Source: an uncultured Collinsella sp.
Lineage (GTDB): Bacteria > Actinomycetota > Coriobacteriia > Coriobacteriales > Coriobacteriaceae
NCBI GenBank assembly: GCA_900768265.1
Contig: CAAGCF010000015.1
Coordinates: forward strand, 1 to 48,795
Direction of reading: 5' to 3'
DNA length: 48,795 nt
Below are positions 1 through 7,962 of this stretch, one piece after another (positions within the stretch are counted from its first letter, which is position 1; every line of letters begins with the position of its first letter). Both the position numbers and the translations under genes were made by a program. The notes below the pieces were generated by a model, which was not told where the DNA came from, searched no databases, and was given only the letters and a program-made list of their open reading frames with translations.

Positions 1-2
1 AA

Positions 3-26
3 TGAACTGCACCCCAAAACTTGGAC
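3..26. repeat. IS terminal inverted repeat, orfB side
   Basis: The 24-bp end matches the complement of 1426-1449 at 19 positions; the outer eight bases TGAACTGC and inner CTTGGAC are identical. It lies just beyond the orfB stop codon. Confidence 0.85.
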
Positions 27-40
27 GGCTTAAATAAGAA

Positions 41-955
41 CTACGCCGCAAGGGACTGTCTCCGGAACTCCTCCGGGGTCAGTCCCTTCAGTTTAACCTG
101 GCGCCTCCTCGTGTTCCAATGGACCACGAAGTCGTCGAGGTCCGCCTTGAAGGACTCGAAGTCCGGCCACGTCCTTCCGCGGAAGAACTCGTCCTTGATG
201 TGGCCGAACACCTGCTCCGTCGCGCCGTTGTCGATGCAGTTGCCCTTCCGGGACATGCTCTGCACCACGCCGGCTTCCTCCAACCGCCTGCACCAACCGG
301 CCTGCTGGTACTGCCAGCCCATGTCCGAGTGCAGGATCGGCCTGGAGCCCTTGGGCTTCTTGGACACGAGCTGGTCGAGCAGCTCGTGCTGCTGGGCCAT
401 GTTGGGGTGCAGCGACGTGGACCAGGCGACGATCTCCTTGCTGCCGAAGTCGTAGACCGGCGCGAAGTAGGCCTTGCCCCAGGGCTGCTTGAACTCGGTG
501 ACGTCGGTGCCCATCTTCTCCCACGGCCCGTCGGCGGCGAAGTCCCTGCCGATGACGTTCTCGAAGGTCTTTCCGACCTTGCCCCTGTACGAGTTGTACC
601 TGTGGTAGTCGGTCTCGCGGCGGATCCCGCAGCTGATGCCCATCTCGCGCATCATCTTCAGCACGGTCTTGCAGGCTATGCGCACGCCCCGCTCGGCGCG
701 CAGGCACATGGCGATCTGCCTGTGGCCGCACCCGTTGGCGGTGCGCGAGAATATCTCGGCGGCGGCCTCCCAGAGCTCGGGCCTGGTGGGGGCCTTCGGG
801 TGCGACAGCGCGTAGTAGTAGCTCGACCTCGCCAGGCCGGCGCACTCCAGCAGGCTCCCCAGCCCGTGCCCCTCTTCGCGAAGGACCCTCACGGCCTCGA
901 CCTTCGCCCTGGTCAGAGCCCGTCCCTCTCGACCAGGGCACGCAATTTTTTTAGG
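41..955 (-). CDS. IS3-family transposase OrfB (DDE integrase), made by -1 frameshift
   Basis: The catalytic half of the transposase, read in the -1 frame relative to OrfA. The interval given is the open frame from the slip site; the product is most likely an OrfAB fusion. After an HTH_21-like segment the rve integrase core shows all three acidic residues: Asp in GTDVTEF, Asp in HSDMGWQY, and Glu in ATEQVFGH, with exactly 35 residues between the second Asp and the Glu, as in the D35E signature. No frame disruption is seen, so the element may be active. No strong start codon with a ribosome-binding site was found inside orfB, which supports frameshifting. Confidence 0.85.
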   Translation of the reverse strand, partial: PKKIACPGREGRALTRAKVEAVRVLREEGHGLGSLLECAGLARSSYYYALSHPKAPTRPELWEAAAEIFSRTANGCGHRQIAMCLRAERGVRIACKTVLKMMREMGISCGIRRETDYHRYNSYRGKVGKTFENVIGRDFAADGPWEKMGTDVTEFKQPWGKAYFAPVYDFGSKEIVAWSTSLHPNMAQQHELLDQLVSKKPKGSRPILHSDMGWQYQQAGWCRRLEEAGVVQSMSRKGNCIDNGATEQVFGHIKDEFFRGRTWPDFESFKADLDDFVVHWNTRRRQVKLKGLTPEEFRRQSLAA

Positions 956-1404
956 TAGGCCACCTCGGTCTCGAGCCTTCGGCAGCGCTCCTCGAGCTCC
1001 TGCTCGCGGGTGCGCGGCCTCGCCTTGGAACCGCTCGGCCGGCCCTTGGGCCTCGGGCGCAGGGCCTCCGCGCCGCCCTCGCGGTAGAGCGCGCACCATC
1101 TCTTGAGCGGCGACATCGACATTATGCCGAACGCCGCCATCGCCTCGGCCTTCGTCATGCCGCCGTCGACGACGGCGGAGGCGGCGGCGACCTTCTGCTC
1201 GTATGTGTACCTGGCCTGCTTGCCGTCCATGGATAGCAGCACCTCGCTTCCGAACGACCGGTATACGCAGAGCCATTGTCTCACGGTGTTGCGCGGGACC
1301 GACAGCGCCTTCGCCGCCGACTTGTAGCCGTGGCCTCGCTCGAAGAGCCCGATCGCCGCCTTCCTGGCCTCGATGTCGTGCTTCACCCTCAAGTCGACTC
1401 GCAT
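913..1404 (-). CDS. IS3-family transposase OrfA (DNA-binding)
   Basis: A 163-residue protein that binds the IS ends and supplies the N-terminal part of the OrfAB transposase. Two helix-turn-helix segments are visible (about residues 8-45 and 65-105), followed by a basic Arg/Pro/Gly linker and a C-terminal heptad stretch typical of the IS3 leucine zipper. The ATG at 1404 is preferred because GGGAGG lies six bases upstream; an in-frame TTG at 1431 lies inside the terminal repeat. An A7 run near the end (946-952) allows a -1 shift into orfB. Stop is TGA at 913-915. Confidence 0.85.
   Translation of the reverse strand: MRVDLRVKHDIEARKAAIGLFERGHGYKSAAKALSVPRNTVRQWLCVYRSFGSEVLLSMDGKQARYTYEQKVAAASAVVDGGMTKAEAMAAFGIMSMSPLKRWCALYREGGAEALRPRPKGRPSGSKARPRTREQELEERCRRLETEVAYLKKLRALVERDGL
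946..952 (-). other. Programmed -1 frameshift heptamer (A7)
   Basis: Seven consecutive A on the minus strand read as A_AAA_AAA in the OrfA frame. Slipping by -1 leads directly into the OrfB frame (Lys-Lys-Ile-Ala), which is the standard IS3 expression strategy. Confidence 0.75.
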
Positions 1405-1410
1405 AAAAAG

Positions 1411-1442
1411 CCTCCCATTTCTCATGTCCAAGAAATGGGAGG
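1411..1442 (-). promoter_or_regulatory. Hairpin masking the orfA ribosome-binding site
   Basis: A perfect 12-bp stem (1431-1442 with 1411-1422) and 8-nt loop. On the minus-strand RNA the 3' arm contains GGGAGG, the OrfA ribosome-binding site. Transcripts entering from outside the IS would carry both arms and be poorly translated. Such anti-readthrough hairpins are known from other insertion sequences; the role here is inferred. Confidence 0.6.
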
Positions 1443-1449
1443 CAGTTCA
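1426..1449. repeat. IS terminal inverted repeat, orfA side
   Basis: Partner of 3-26. Its inner part also forms the 5' arm of a hairpin that covers the orfA ribosome-binding site (1411-1442). Confidence 0.85.
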
Positions 1450-1469
1450 TAACAGCACGCGGGCCCGCT

Positions 1470-3173
1470 TTATTCGGTCGATGCAACGCTAGCAAAAGTC
1501 ATCGCTACACTCACGGGCAGCCAGAACAACAACGGCAGCAGGTAGCGCATCGACTCGGTCGTGTACGACGTCGGCGAGATCCAAAGAACAAGGTTTGCCG
1601 CAACGAGTGGCGCCATCAGATAGAGTCTCTGGGGCGCACGACGTTTTATCTCCAGCAGCAGAAACGCCATACCCCAGGTCGACCAAAGCGCCTTGGCGCC
1701 GACAAACATGCCGACCGGCGTCGACTGAAACCATGCGACGAGCGACTCGACACTGCGGCCCAAGGTCGCATCGGACCAGCTCAATCCCAGGTCCCGCGAG
1801 CGGGGAAACACATGGCTCACATTGTGCCCGTCGACAGGAGTCACATAGGGCGACAAGGCCTCGCTTCCCGCCGCCGGCATGGCATACCAGCCAATCTGCA
1901 CTCCCAGATACGCCTCGAGATAACAAAGTGGATGCTGCAGAAGCCCCACTACCCACGCGCCAAAATAGGCTGCAAAATCGATCTCGTCGGCCTTACCAAA
2001 CGTGGGGTCTTTAACGGAGTCGGTTAAAAACCACGTGTAGTTGTTCTTACCATCCTCCCCGATGGCGCGCTCGATCTCTTGACACTGCCATTCCGGAAGC
2101 TCGTCCCCGCGTTCACGCATCAGCAACGCGGACTGCTGGAACATGAGACCGTAGACCTCCTGCTTGCCACCAGGTTCGCACCCCAAAGCGGGAAGCACGG
2201 CCCTGGGCATAAGGACCGTCATAAACAGAGAAGCACCGACCGCCATTGCCGCAACGACAACTCGCCCGCGCCGACCCGTTACCTTGAAGAACACGACAAC
2301 CAGGACGATCAGCACGAGAATCAGGCCGGTCTTACGCGTCAGCGAAACCAGAAGCAGAAGTGCAACATATGCAGCAAGGAAACCGGGTGCCCTCAGGAGT
2401 CGCCCCCTTGAGCGCATAACCTCAATGGAGGCAACCGAGAACAGCAGGAAAAACGGCAGAAAGGTAGCATCCTTCGCCATGGCCGAGGCATAGATGGGAA
2501 GATGCCAATACAGGCACAGAAACGCCAGCAGTGCCAGGCAAACGCCACGTCCGCCGCCCATGCGGCGCACCAAAACAAGGCAGCACGCCAAGGCACACGC
2601 CGTCAGAAACGCTTGTACCAGGCAGAAGGCGTACACCCCAGCATCAACGCTTCCCAGCGCACGGCCCAGGTCGGTAAACCATCCGTACAGATAGGTATCA
2701 AGTATTGGATGGTGATCGGTAACGGCGCCCTCCGACAACGCGTTGGGCAGTCCGCTGTACTGTAAGAGCTGCTGGCGAGTATCCCACCAGATCACTCCCG
2801 GGAACAGCAGGACCAGCAGCGGGGCCCAACAGGCGTAGATGATTGCGCCCAGTTTTATGATGCCGCCGAATGCGTACGTCTGCGGGATGCAAGAGAACGC
2901 CATGTCGCACAAGTTGTCAAACCATCCAGCATGGTCTTGCCCTGGGACGTCAACAGCACCTTTGCGTCCCACCAGGAACCGATCGATCAGATGGTCGCCA
3001 AGCATAAGCGCTGCGCAGAAAAAGGCGATGTGCCCCAAGACATGGACCAAGTAGATAGGGTTGCAAGAGAATCCCACGGTATCGCGAAACATATCCGCGA
3101 TGGTCGCGAGCATCGCCAAGATGCCCGCGACCATCAGCATGTCGCGATTTTGTTTTAATCGCTCCACCGGCAT
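1470..3173 (-). CDS. Polytopic membrane protein, DUF6020-like
   Basis: A 567-residue integral membrane protein with roughly ten or more hydrophobic segments across its length. Two conserved-looking motifs, WWDTRQQL (about residue 128) and DHHPILDTYLYGW (about residue 153), resemble the DUF6020 family, which looks like GT-C glycosyltransferases; no enzymatic role is proven. The ATG at 3173 lies four bases after the stop of the upstream zinc-ribbon gene, so the two are probably co-transcribed. The ribosome-binding site is weak, suggesting translational coupling. The TAA at 1470 is 20 bp from the IS end; the C-terminus ends after a membrane helix and does not look obviously truncated. Confidence 0.7.
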   Translation of the reverse strand: MPVERLKQNRDMLMVAGILAMLATIADMFRDTVGFSCNPIYLVHVLGHIAFFCAALMLGDHLIDRFLVGRKGAVDVPGQDHAGWFDNLCDMAFSCIPQTYAFGGIIKLGAIIYACWAPLLVLLFPGVIWWDTRQQLLQYSGLPNALSEGAVTDHHPILDTYLYGWFTDLGRALGSVDAGVYAFCLVQAFLTACALACCLVLVRRMGGGRGVCLALLAFLCLYWHLPIYASAMAKDATFLPFFLLFSVASIEVMRSRGRLLRAPGFLAAYVALLLLVSLTRKTGLILVLIVLVVVFFKVTGRRGRVVVAAMAVGASLFMTVLMPRAVLPALGCEPGGKQEVYGLMFQQSALLMRERGDELPEWQCQEIERAIGEDGKNNYTWFLTDSVKDPTFGKADEIDFAAYFGAWVVGLLQHPLCYLEAYLGVQIGWYAMPAAGSEALSPYVTPVDGHNVSHVFPRSRDLGLSWSDATLGRSVESLVAWFQSTPVGMFVGAKALWSTWGMAFLLLEIKRRAPQRLYLMAPLVAANLVLWISPTSYTTESMRYLLPLLFWLPVSVAMTFASVASTE

Positions 3174-3177
3174 GCGC

Positions 3178-4821
3178 TTAGTGCTTTACCGGTGCGCCGC
3201 AATGTGGACAGAATTGAGAATCGGGCGTAAGCGGGCTTCCGCACGAGCTACAGAATCGCGGCGCATCCGAGAACGCAGGAGCCTGCTGCGGCTGGGCCTG
3301 AGCCTGCTGTCCGACGTAATTCTGCGGCATCGTCTGCTGAGACGCCGTATATGCGGTGTTATTCGCAACCGCCGCATATGCCTTAGAGTGTTTGCGCATG
3401 CGAATGACAAAGAAGCCGCCAACGCCCGCAGCAAGAAGAATCGCAACTACAACGACAATGATAATTGGGTTGAACGAGGATGAGCTGTCTTCCTTTTGCG
3501 AATCGGCCAAAAGGGATTGCTGGGAGATGCCACTCTTGTAGACATCGATCCTAAAGCCGTCATCCTTACTATCTTGAACGGCATAAATCAATGAGCAGTC
3601 CTTCGAGAACCACGCAGACCCCAAGTAGCCGTCGTCGCCTACGCGGTCGTATTCCAGCGAACCCCTCAAATTGATCTGAGAATGAGCGCCCGTCTTTGTA
3701 TCGATCAGATACAACAGATTGTTATCGTTGTCGTCCGAACCATTGGCCAATGCAAACCTGCCGTCATTCGATAGAGCACCATATTCATCTTCACTCATAA
3801 AGGGGAGATCATTAGGGTACTTAGTCCTCCATTTTGTTTCGCCTGTCTTGTTATCGACGACAATCATTTCAAGGCTTTCCAGCTCAGAAGAGCTGGAGCC
3901 AAGTCCATCACAGTTTTCGTTATACAAGCCAAGAACGAGCGATCCGTCCTGATTAAGCGAGTTATGTTCCAGGTTGCTGTAGTAGATAGAGGTTGCGTCG
4001 CCTTTTTTCGAGACATAGCAGCTCGAACCGACAGCAGCGCCGTCATCGTTAACGACAACCGTATTGCCCGCCCTGTCAAATTCAGACGTGTTGACGGCTT
4101 CCTTGTCCTTCAGGTCGAGCGTTACCACGTCGTAGTACGAATGTGAATCGTAATCGTCGCCGCAATAATCTCGTATAACGTAGCCGTATTTGCCGTCATT
4201 TGAAATCCAAGCAGGGCCATCCAAAGAGTAGTCATCGGATGACGTAAATTCGTATTTAGTCGTTGTATTGCTGTTCTTAAAATCAACTACGCTAAAAACC
4301 GCGTAATAATCCTCTGAACGCGAATCATATACTAGGGATGTTATAAACAGTGATTTGTTGTCCTTAGATATTTGAAGCCTGACATCGCCATCATCGTCAT
4401 CAAGCACGTCAGATGGAACCGCGGAGCCCAGCGGATATTCTTCTGACTTGTCATTGGACAGATCATATGCAATTACGGAATCGTTCGCTCTATTGAAACA
4501 GTAAAAGGTCTTTTCGTCGGCTGAAAAGCAGTATGCAATTTTATAGTCATCACTCTCGGAATCAATATCCACTATGGTGCGAGACCAATCCTCGGTGTCT
4601 AGTAAATAGAACTTTTCTTCAGATGTATCCCCGTACAGCACATACCTTCCAGAAGGCGAACGGTTTACATATATCGAATTCTCAAGCTCATACGTGTCCT
4701 TGAGCTCGGGCGTGGGAACGTCGGCAGCGTAGGCACCGAGCGGCGCCACGACAAGACTGGCAGCCAGTGCAAGGCCGGCCGTAAGGAGCATCCCCCATTT
4801 CATTTTTCTCGTTCTTGGCAT
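3178..4821 (-). CDS. Exported beta-propeller-like protein with TM helix and C-terminal zinc ribbon
   Basis: A 547-residue protein not recognised as a named gene. An N-terminal signal sequence (about 1-32, ending GAYAAD) is followed by about 400 Asp/Ser/Tyr-rich residues with repeated short beta-strand units of the type SKDNKSLFI, SNDGKYGYV and SNDGRFALA, as in WD40/TolB-like propellers. A single hydrophobic helix (about 452-472) leads into a Gln/Ala-rich linker and a zinc ribbon with two CxxC pairs (CSSC, CPHC). Predicted topology: propeller outside, zinc ribbon in the cytosol. The ATG at 4821 has AAAGGGG upstream. The coding sequence looks AT-richer than the housekeeping genes nearby, suggesting transfer. 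It leads the operon with the DUF6020-like gene. Confidence 0.6.
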   Translation of the reverse strand: MPRTRKMKWGMLLTAGLALAASLVVAPLGAYAADVPTPELKDTYELENSIYVNRSPSGRYVLYGDTSEEKFYLLDTEDWSRTIVDIDSESDDYKIAYCFSADEKTFYCFNRANDSVIAYDLSNDKSEEYPLGSAVPSDVLDDDDGDVRLQISKDNKSLFITSLVYDSRSEDYYAVFSVVDFKNSNTTTKYEFTSSDDYSLDGPAWISNDGKYGYVIRDYCGDDYDSHSYYDVVTLDLKDKEAVNTSEFDRAGNTVVVNDDGAAVGSSCYVSKKGDATSIYYSNLEHNSLNQDGSLVLGLYNENCDGLGSSSSELESLEMIVVDNKTGETKWRTKYPNDLPFMSEDEYGALSNDGRFALANGSDDNDNNLLYLIDTKTGAHSQINLRGSLEYDRVGDDGYLGSAWFSKDCSLIYAVQDSKDDGFRIDVYKSGISQQSLLADSQKEDSSSSFNPIIIVVVVAILLAAGVGGFFVIRMRKHSKAYAAVANNTAYTASQQTMPQNYVGQQAQAQPQQAPAFSDAPRFCSSCGSPLTPDSQFCPHCGAPVKH

Positions 4822-4940
4822 GGTTGCCCCTTTCGATTGAGAGGTGAGTATGACCTGAGACTACGCTAAGCCCGAAAAATCAAAATGTGTTGCGCAACAA
4901 TTCCCAACGCGCAAAAAAGTCGATAACGCATGATGAAAAT

Positions 4941-4995
4941 GGGACGGGGGATTAAACATCATCGAGTACCGAATGATTATTTAATCCCCGTCCCA
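4941..4995. terminator. Terminator-like inverted repeat between zinc-ribbon genes
   Basis: GGGACGGGG...ATTAAA pairs with TTTAATCCCCGTCCC (one extra G on the left arm). On the minus strand the stem is followed by a short T tract, so it probably ends the 99-residue gene transcript before the next gene. Confidence 0.55.
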
Positions 4996-5001
4996 GAAAA
5001 A

Positions 5002-5301
5002 TCACTGGTGGTTGACGGGAGCTCCGCAGTTTTGGCAGAAGGAGGCATTTGCTTCCAACATTGATCCGCACTGAGCGCAAAAATGAGCGAGCTCAACTGG
5101 CTGAGCATCATCGACCATGGTTGACACCTGCTGTGCCGGCGGAACCTGCTGCGTCGGCGGCGTTTGCTGGTATGGATTGGACTGAGGAGGCTGAGGCTTA
5201 TTCGACGATTCCTTGTTCAAGATAACAGCAAAGGCGACAGCCGCGACGCCGCCAAATACAACGAGCAAAACGAGAAGATCGGATACCCTAAGGCCTATCA
5301 T
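5002..5301 (-). CDS. Small membrane protein with C-terminal zinc ribbon
   Basis: A 99-residue protein: one N-terminal hydrophobic helix (about 8-28), a Pro/Gln-rich linker (about 33-62) and a zinc ribbon with two CxxC pairs (CAQC, CQNC) spaced as in the neighbouring 547-residue protein. It is probably membrane-anchored with a cytosolic ribbon. Function unknown. The ATG at 5299-5301 has GAGGAG about ten bases upstream. The shared tail (FC..CG....A.FC..CGAPV.H) suggests both proteins meet the same partner. The next gene upstream is divergent. Confidence 0.65.
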   Translation of the reverse strand: MIGLRVSDLLVLLVVFGGVAAVAFAVILNKESSNKPQPPQSNPYQQTPPTQQVPPAQQVSTMVDDAQPVELAHFCAQCGSMLEANASFCQNCGAPVNHQ

Positions 5302-5507
5302 CGCAAATCAGCTCCTCATGTTGCGAAAGATGACGGATGCCGAGATTTTATCGCCGCGCCGCAAGCCCCTCCTAGTGCGCAACACCCATCCACCCTGCAT
5401 GATTTTCTGGGGCGGGGATCAAAATCACTGGGGAATGGCGCGTGGCAAGCATATGTCTTCGGGGTATAAGACGGCTAATTGTATGCCGCCCTATGAAAGG
5501 AACCCTT

Positions 5508-6050
5508 ATGCCCAGCGTTGCCGTTCTTGCCGCCGATGGCTTTGAAACGATTGAATGCCTGACCATGGTCGATGTCATGCGTCGCGGCGGCGTGCGTGCC
5601 ACGCTCGTCTCGATCATGCCCACGCGCGAGGTCGTAAGTTCGCTGCAGATTCCCGTAACCTGCGACGCGCTCTTTGACGAGATCAACTTTGACGAGTATG
5701 ACTGTGTCGTGCTGCCCGGCGGTCTGCCCGGTGCCACCAACCTGCGCGCCGACCAGCGCGTCTGCGACGTAGTCTGCGAGTTCGCCGCGACCAAGCATGT
5801 TGCCGCCATCTGCGCCGCCCCGTTTATCCTGGGTGAGCTCGACCTGCTCGAGGGACGCCACGCCACGTGCTTCCCCGGCTTTGAGAAGAGCTTCCCCGAG
5901 GGCGCCTATACCGGCGACAAGGTCACGCACGACGGCAACATCATCACCGCCAGCGGCATGGCCCAGTCGCTCCCCTTTGCGCTTGAGCTGCTGCGTACGC
6001 TCGCCGGCGACAAGGCTGTCGAGAAGGTTGCCGAGGGCATTCAGCTATGA
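5508..6050 (+). CDS. DJ-1/PfpI family protein (YajL/ThiJ-like)
   Basis: A 180-residue DJ-1 superfamily protein. The family includes deglycases and glyoxalases that repair dicarbonyl-modified proteins or act as stress chaperones. Visible hallmarks are the Glu of DGFETIE (about residue 15), the LPGGLPG loop (about 71) and the nucleophile elbow with Cys in AAICAAPF (about 105). The ATG at 5508 is preferred over the 66-base longer frame because GAAAGGA lies seven bases upstream and family proteins begin at this point (PSVAVLAADGFE). The stop overlaps the maf start (ATGA), so the two genes are translationally coupled. Confidence 0.85.
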   Translation: MPSVAVLAADGFETIECLTMVDVMRRGGVRATLVSIMPTREVVSSLQIPVTCDALFDEINFDEYDCVVLPGGLPGATNLRADQRVCDVVCEFAATKHVAAICAAPFILGELDLLEGRHATCFPGFEKSFPEGAYTGDKVTHDGNIITASGMAQSLPFALELLRTLAGDKAVEKVAEGIQL

Positions 6051-6628
6051 TTTTGGCTTCGCAATCACCGCGCCGCATTGAGCTGATGCGCGAGGCGGGC
6101 TACGACATCCGCGTCATCCCCGCTGACATCGACGAGACTCCTTTTGATGACGAGGCACCGCTTACGCTTGTCGAGCGCTTAGCTCGCGCTAAGGCTGCCG
6201 CCGTTGCCGCCGAGCACGCCGAACCCAATGAGCTGACTATCGCGGCCGACACCATCGTCACCTTCGATGGCAAGATTTTGGGCAAGCCGGCAAACGAGGA
6301 CGAAGCCCGCACCATGCTCCACGAGCTCTCGGGGCGCACGCACCAGGTCGCAACCGGCGTCTGCATCGTTAGAGCCGGGGACGCCACAGCCCCGCACGCC
6401 GCCGAGAGCCTGTCGTTTGTCGATGTGACCGACGTGACGTTCTATGAGCTCACCGACGAGCAGATTGAGCGCTACGTCGCCTCAGGCGAGCCCATGGACA
6501 AAGCCGGCGCCTACGGCATCCAGGGCGTCGGCGGGCGCATGCTCGTGCATGATATTTCGGGCGACTTCTACAACGTGGTGGGCCTGCCCATCGCTCGCGT
6601 CGCGCGCGCGATTCAAAAACTATCGTAA
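6047..6628 (+). CDS. maf: Maf family nucleotide pyrophosphatase
   Basis: A 193-residue Maf protein, a house-cleaning nucleoside triphosphate pyrophosphatase (dTTP/UTP or modified nucleotides) linked to septum formation. The signature ASQSPRRIEL stands at the N-terminus, with AADTIV (about 66) carrying the catalytic Asp and GKP shortly after; GAYGIQG sits at about 157. Full family length. The start codon overlaps the upstream stop by four bases. A G+C-rich hairpin follows at 6637-6659. Confidence 0.9.
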   Translation: MILASQSPRRIELMREAGYDIRVIPADIDETPFDDEAPLTLVERLARAKAAAVAAEHAEPNELTIAADTIVTFDGKILGKPANEDEARTMLHELSGRTHQVATGVCIVRAGDATAPHAAESLSFVDVTDVTFYELTDEQIERYVASGEPMDKAGAYGIQGVGGRMLVHDISGDFYNVVGLPIARVARAIQKLS

Positions 6629-6636
6629 TTGCATCT

Positions 6637-6659
6637 GGCGCTGGGTATCCCCCAGCGCC
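6637..6659 (+). terminator. Hairpin after maf
   Basis: A perfect 9-bp stem (GGCGCTGGG/CCCAGCGCC) with a 5-nt loop, nine bases after the maf stop. Only ACAATTTT follows, so termination is probably weak or the hairpin protects the 3' end. Confidence 0.55.
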
Positions 6660-6729
6660 TACAATTTTGGCGTACCGTACGGATCCCGACCGGGCATAAG
6701 GCCCGGCGGAAAACCGATAGGAGTAAAAC

Positions 6730-7731
6730 ATGGATACACTGCTTGAGGCCATTGACGTTTGCGATGTCGATGGCTTTTGCTTTGGCAACTATACGGACGA
6801 GGAGGCCGGCACTGGTTGCACCGTAATCGTTGCACCCGAGGGCGCCACCGGCGGTGTTGACGTTCGCGGCGGTGCCCCGGCATCGCGCGAGACCGACCTG
6901 CTGCGTCCCGAGAACACCGTGGACAAGGTCCACGCCGTCTGCCTTTCGGGTGGATCGGCCTTTGGTCTGGAGGCCGCAAGCGGCGTCGCCCGCGAGCTCG
7001 AGAGCCGCGGCATCGGCCTTCCCGTCGGCCCCACGCAGGTGCCCATCGTGTGCTCCAGCTGCATCTTCGACCTCGCCTTTGGCGACCCCACCGTACGCCC
7101 CGACATCGAGGCTGGCATCTCCGCCGTGCGCGAGGCGCTCGACAACGCCCCCACCACGCTCGAGCAGGGCAATGTAGGTGCCGGCACCGGTGCCACCGTA
7201 GGCAAGCTCATGGGCCCCGCCACCTGCATGAAGGCCGGCCTAGGCGCTGCCGCCGTGGCACTCGGCCCTGTTAAGGTGGGTGCCGTGGTCTCGGTCAACG
7301 CCTGCGGCAACGTCGTCGACCCCTTCACCGGTGAATGGGTCGCTGGTATGCGCGCTGCAGCAGATAGCGACCAGATCGTCGACATGGAGCTCGCAGCCTT
7401 TGCCGCCGCCGGCTCTATGCAGATGCCGCTCGACCGCACCAACACCACCATCAGCTGCATCGTCACCAACGTTGAGCTCACCAAGGCTCAGGCCACCAAG
7501 GTCTCCCAGATGGCCGCAGACGCCTATGCGCACGCCATCCGCCCCACGCACACCACGAACGACGGCGACACCATCTACACCCTCGCCAGCGGCAAGCTGG
7601 GAGCCCAGGCAAGCGCCGCCGTGCCCCTGGACCTGTTGGGCATGCTCGCCGTAAGGGCCCTACAGACCGCCATCGTAAACGGAGCCAAAACCGCCAAAAC
7701 CTCCCACGGCATCCCCGGCGCCGCAAAGTAG
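6730..7731 (+). CDS. P1 family peptidase (DmpA-like aminopeptidase)
   Basis: A 333-residue member of the P1/DmpA family, self-cleaving Ntn-type aminopeptidases that trim small or D-amino-acid peptides and esters. The pattern is typical: SGGSAFGLEAA (about 76), GNVGAGTGATVGK (about 152) and DRTNTTISCIVTN (about 237), where a Thr after Asn is the expected cleavage point and nucleophile. The ATG at 6730 has ATAGGAG seven bases upstream. No signal peptide, so cytosolic. It stands alone between the maf hairpin and the large hairpins at 7744-7868 and 7963-8071. Confidence 0.8.
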   Translation: MDTLLEAIDVCDVDGFCFGNYTDEEAGTGCTVIVAPEGATGGVDVRGGAPASRETDLLRPENTVDKVHAVCLSGGSAFGLEAASGVARELESRGIGLPVGPTQVPIVCSSCIFDLAFGDPTVRPDIEAGISAVREALDNAPTTLEQGNVGAGTGATVGKLMGPATCMKAGLGAAAVALGPVKVGAVVSVNACGNVVDPFTGEWVAGMRAAADSDQIVDMELAAFAAAGSMQMPLDRTNTTISCIVTNVELTKAQATKVSQMAADAYAHAIRPTHTTNDGDTIYTLASGKLGAQASAAVPLDLLGMLAVRALQTAIVNGAKTAKTSHGIPGAAK

Positions 7732-7743
7732 CCTTACTTGACC

Positions 7744-7868
7744 GGTTGCCCGGTGGGGCCTGGTTATGTTTGCTGCTCTACAGTCCTGGCTCGCACGAAG
7801 AGCACATTAAGTGCTCTTCGGCTCGTGCGGAACTCGCGACAAACATAACCAGGCCCCACCGGGCAACC
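7744..7868 (+). repeat. Nested hairpin element, family 2 copy 1
   Basis: A perfect 29-bp outer stem (7744-7772 with 7840-7868) encloses a second hairpin whose main stem is 7796-7805 with 7811-7820. It begins 12 bases after the P1 peptidase stop. Between the stems lie AGTCCTGG on the 5' side and CGTGCGGAACTCG (7824-7836) on the 3' side; both recur in the copy at 7963-8071 in the opposite orientation. Confidence 0.75.
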
Positions 7869-7892
7869 TACTCAACCAAATTCTTTTCAGCC

Positions 7893-7937
7893 CAGGCCCC
7901 TGTGTACCGCGCGTCCAAGATCTTCAAATTCAGCTGA
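7893..7937 (+). pseudogene. Remnant of a glycosyltransferase C-terminus
   Basis: Read on the plus strand this stretch encodes APVYRASKIFKFS and a stop, closely resembling the end of the glycosyltransferase at 8093-9124 (LYHLASKIFKFN, stop). The nucleotides AAGATCTTCAAATTCA are identical. No start or upstream homologous region is visible, so it is at most a tail fragment from an inverted duplication. Confidence 0.4.
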
Positions 7938-7962
7938 CCGACATAAAGTGAGTCATAGCAGA

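Larger units (their letters stand above)
3..1449 (-). mobile_element. IS3-family insertion sequence (IS150-like), complete
   Basis: A complete insertion sequence bounded by imperfect 24-bp terminal inverted repeats (3-26 and 1426-1449, 19 of 24 matching, both starting TGAACTGC when read inward). It holds overlapping orfA and orfB on the minus strand in the -1 arrangement typical of IS3. Two helix-turn-helix segments in OrfA suggest the IS150 subgroup. Only two bases of left flank are present, so a target duplication cannot be judged. The element lies 20 bp from the stop codon of the neighbouring membrane-protein gene and does not obviously interrupt it. Confidence 0.9.

Noticed and set aside
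119..958. Plus-strand frames inside the IS
   Set aside because: Antisense to orfB; no start signal and no similarity to IS passenger genes.
1470..3173. Truncation of the DUF6020-like gene by the IS
   Set aside because: The gene has its own stop 20 bp before the IS end and a complete-looking C-terminus.
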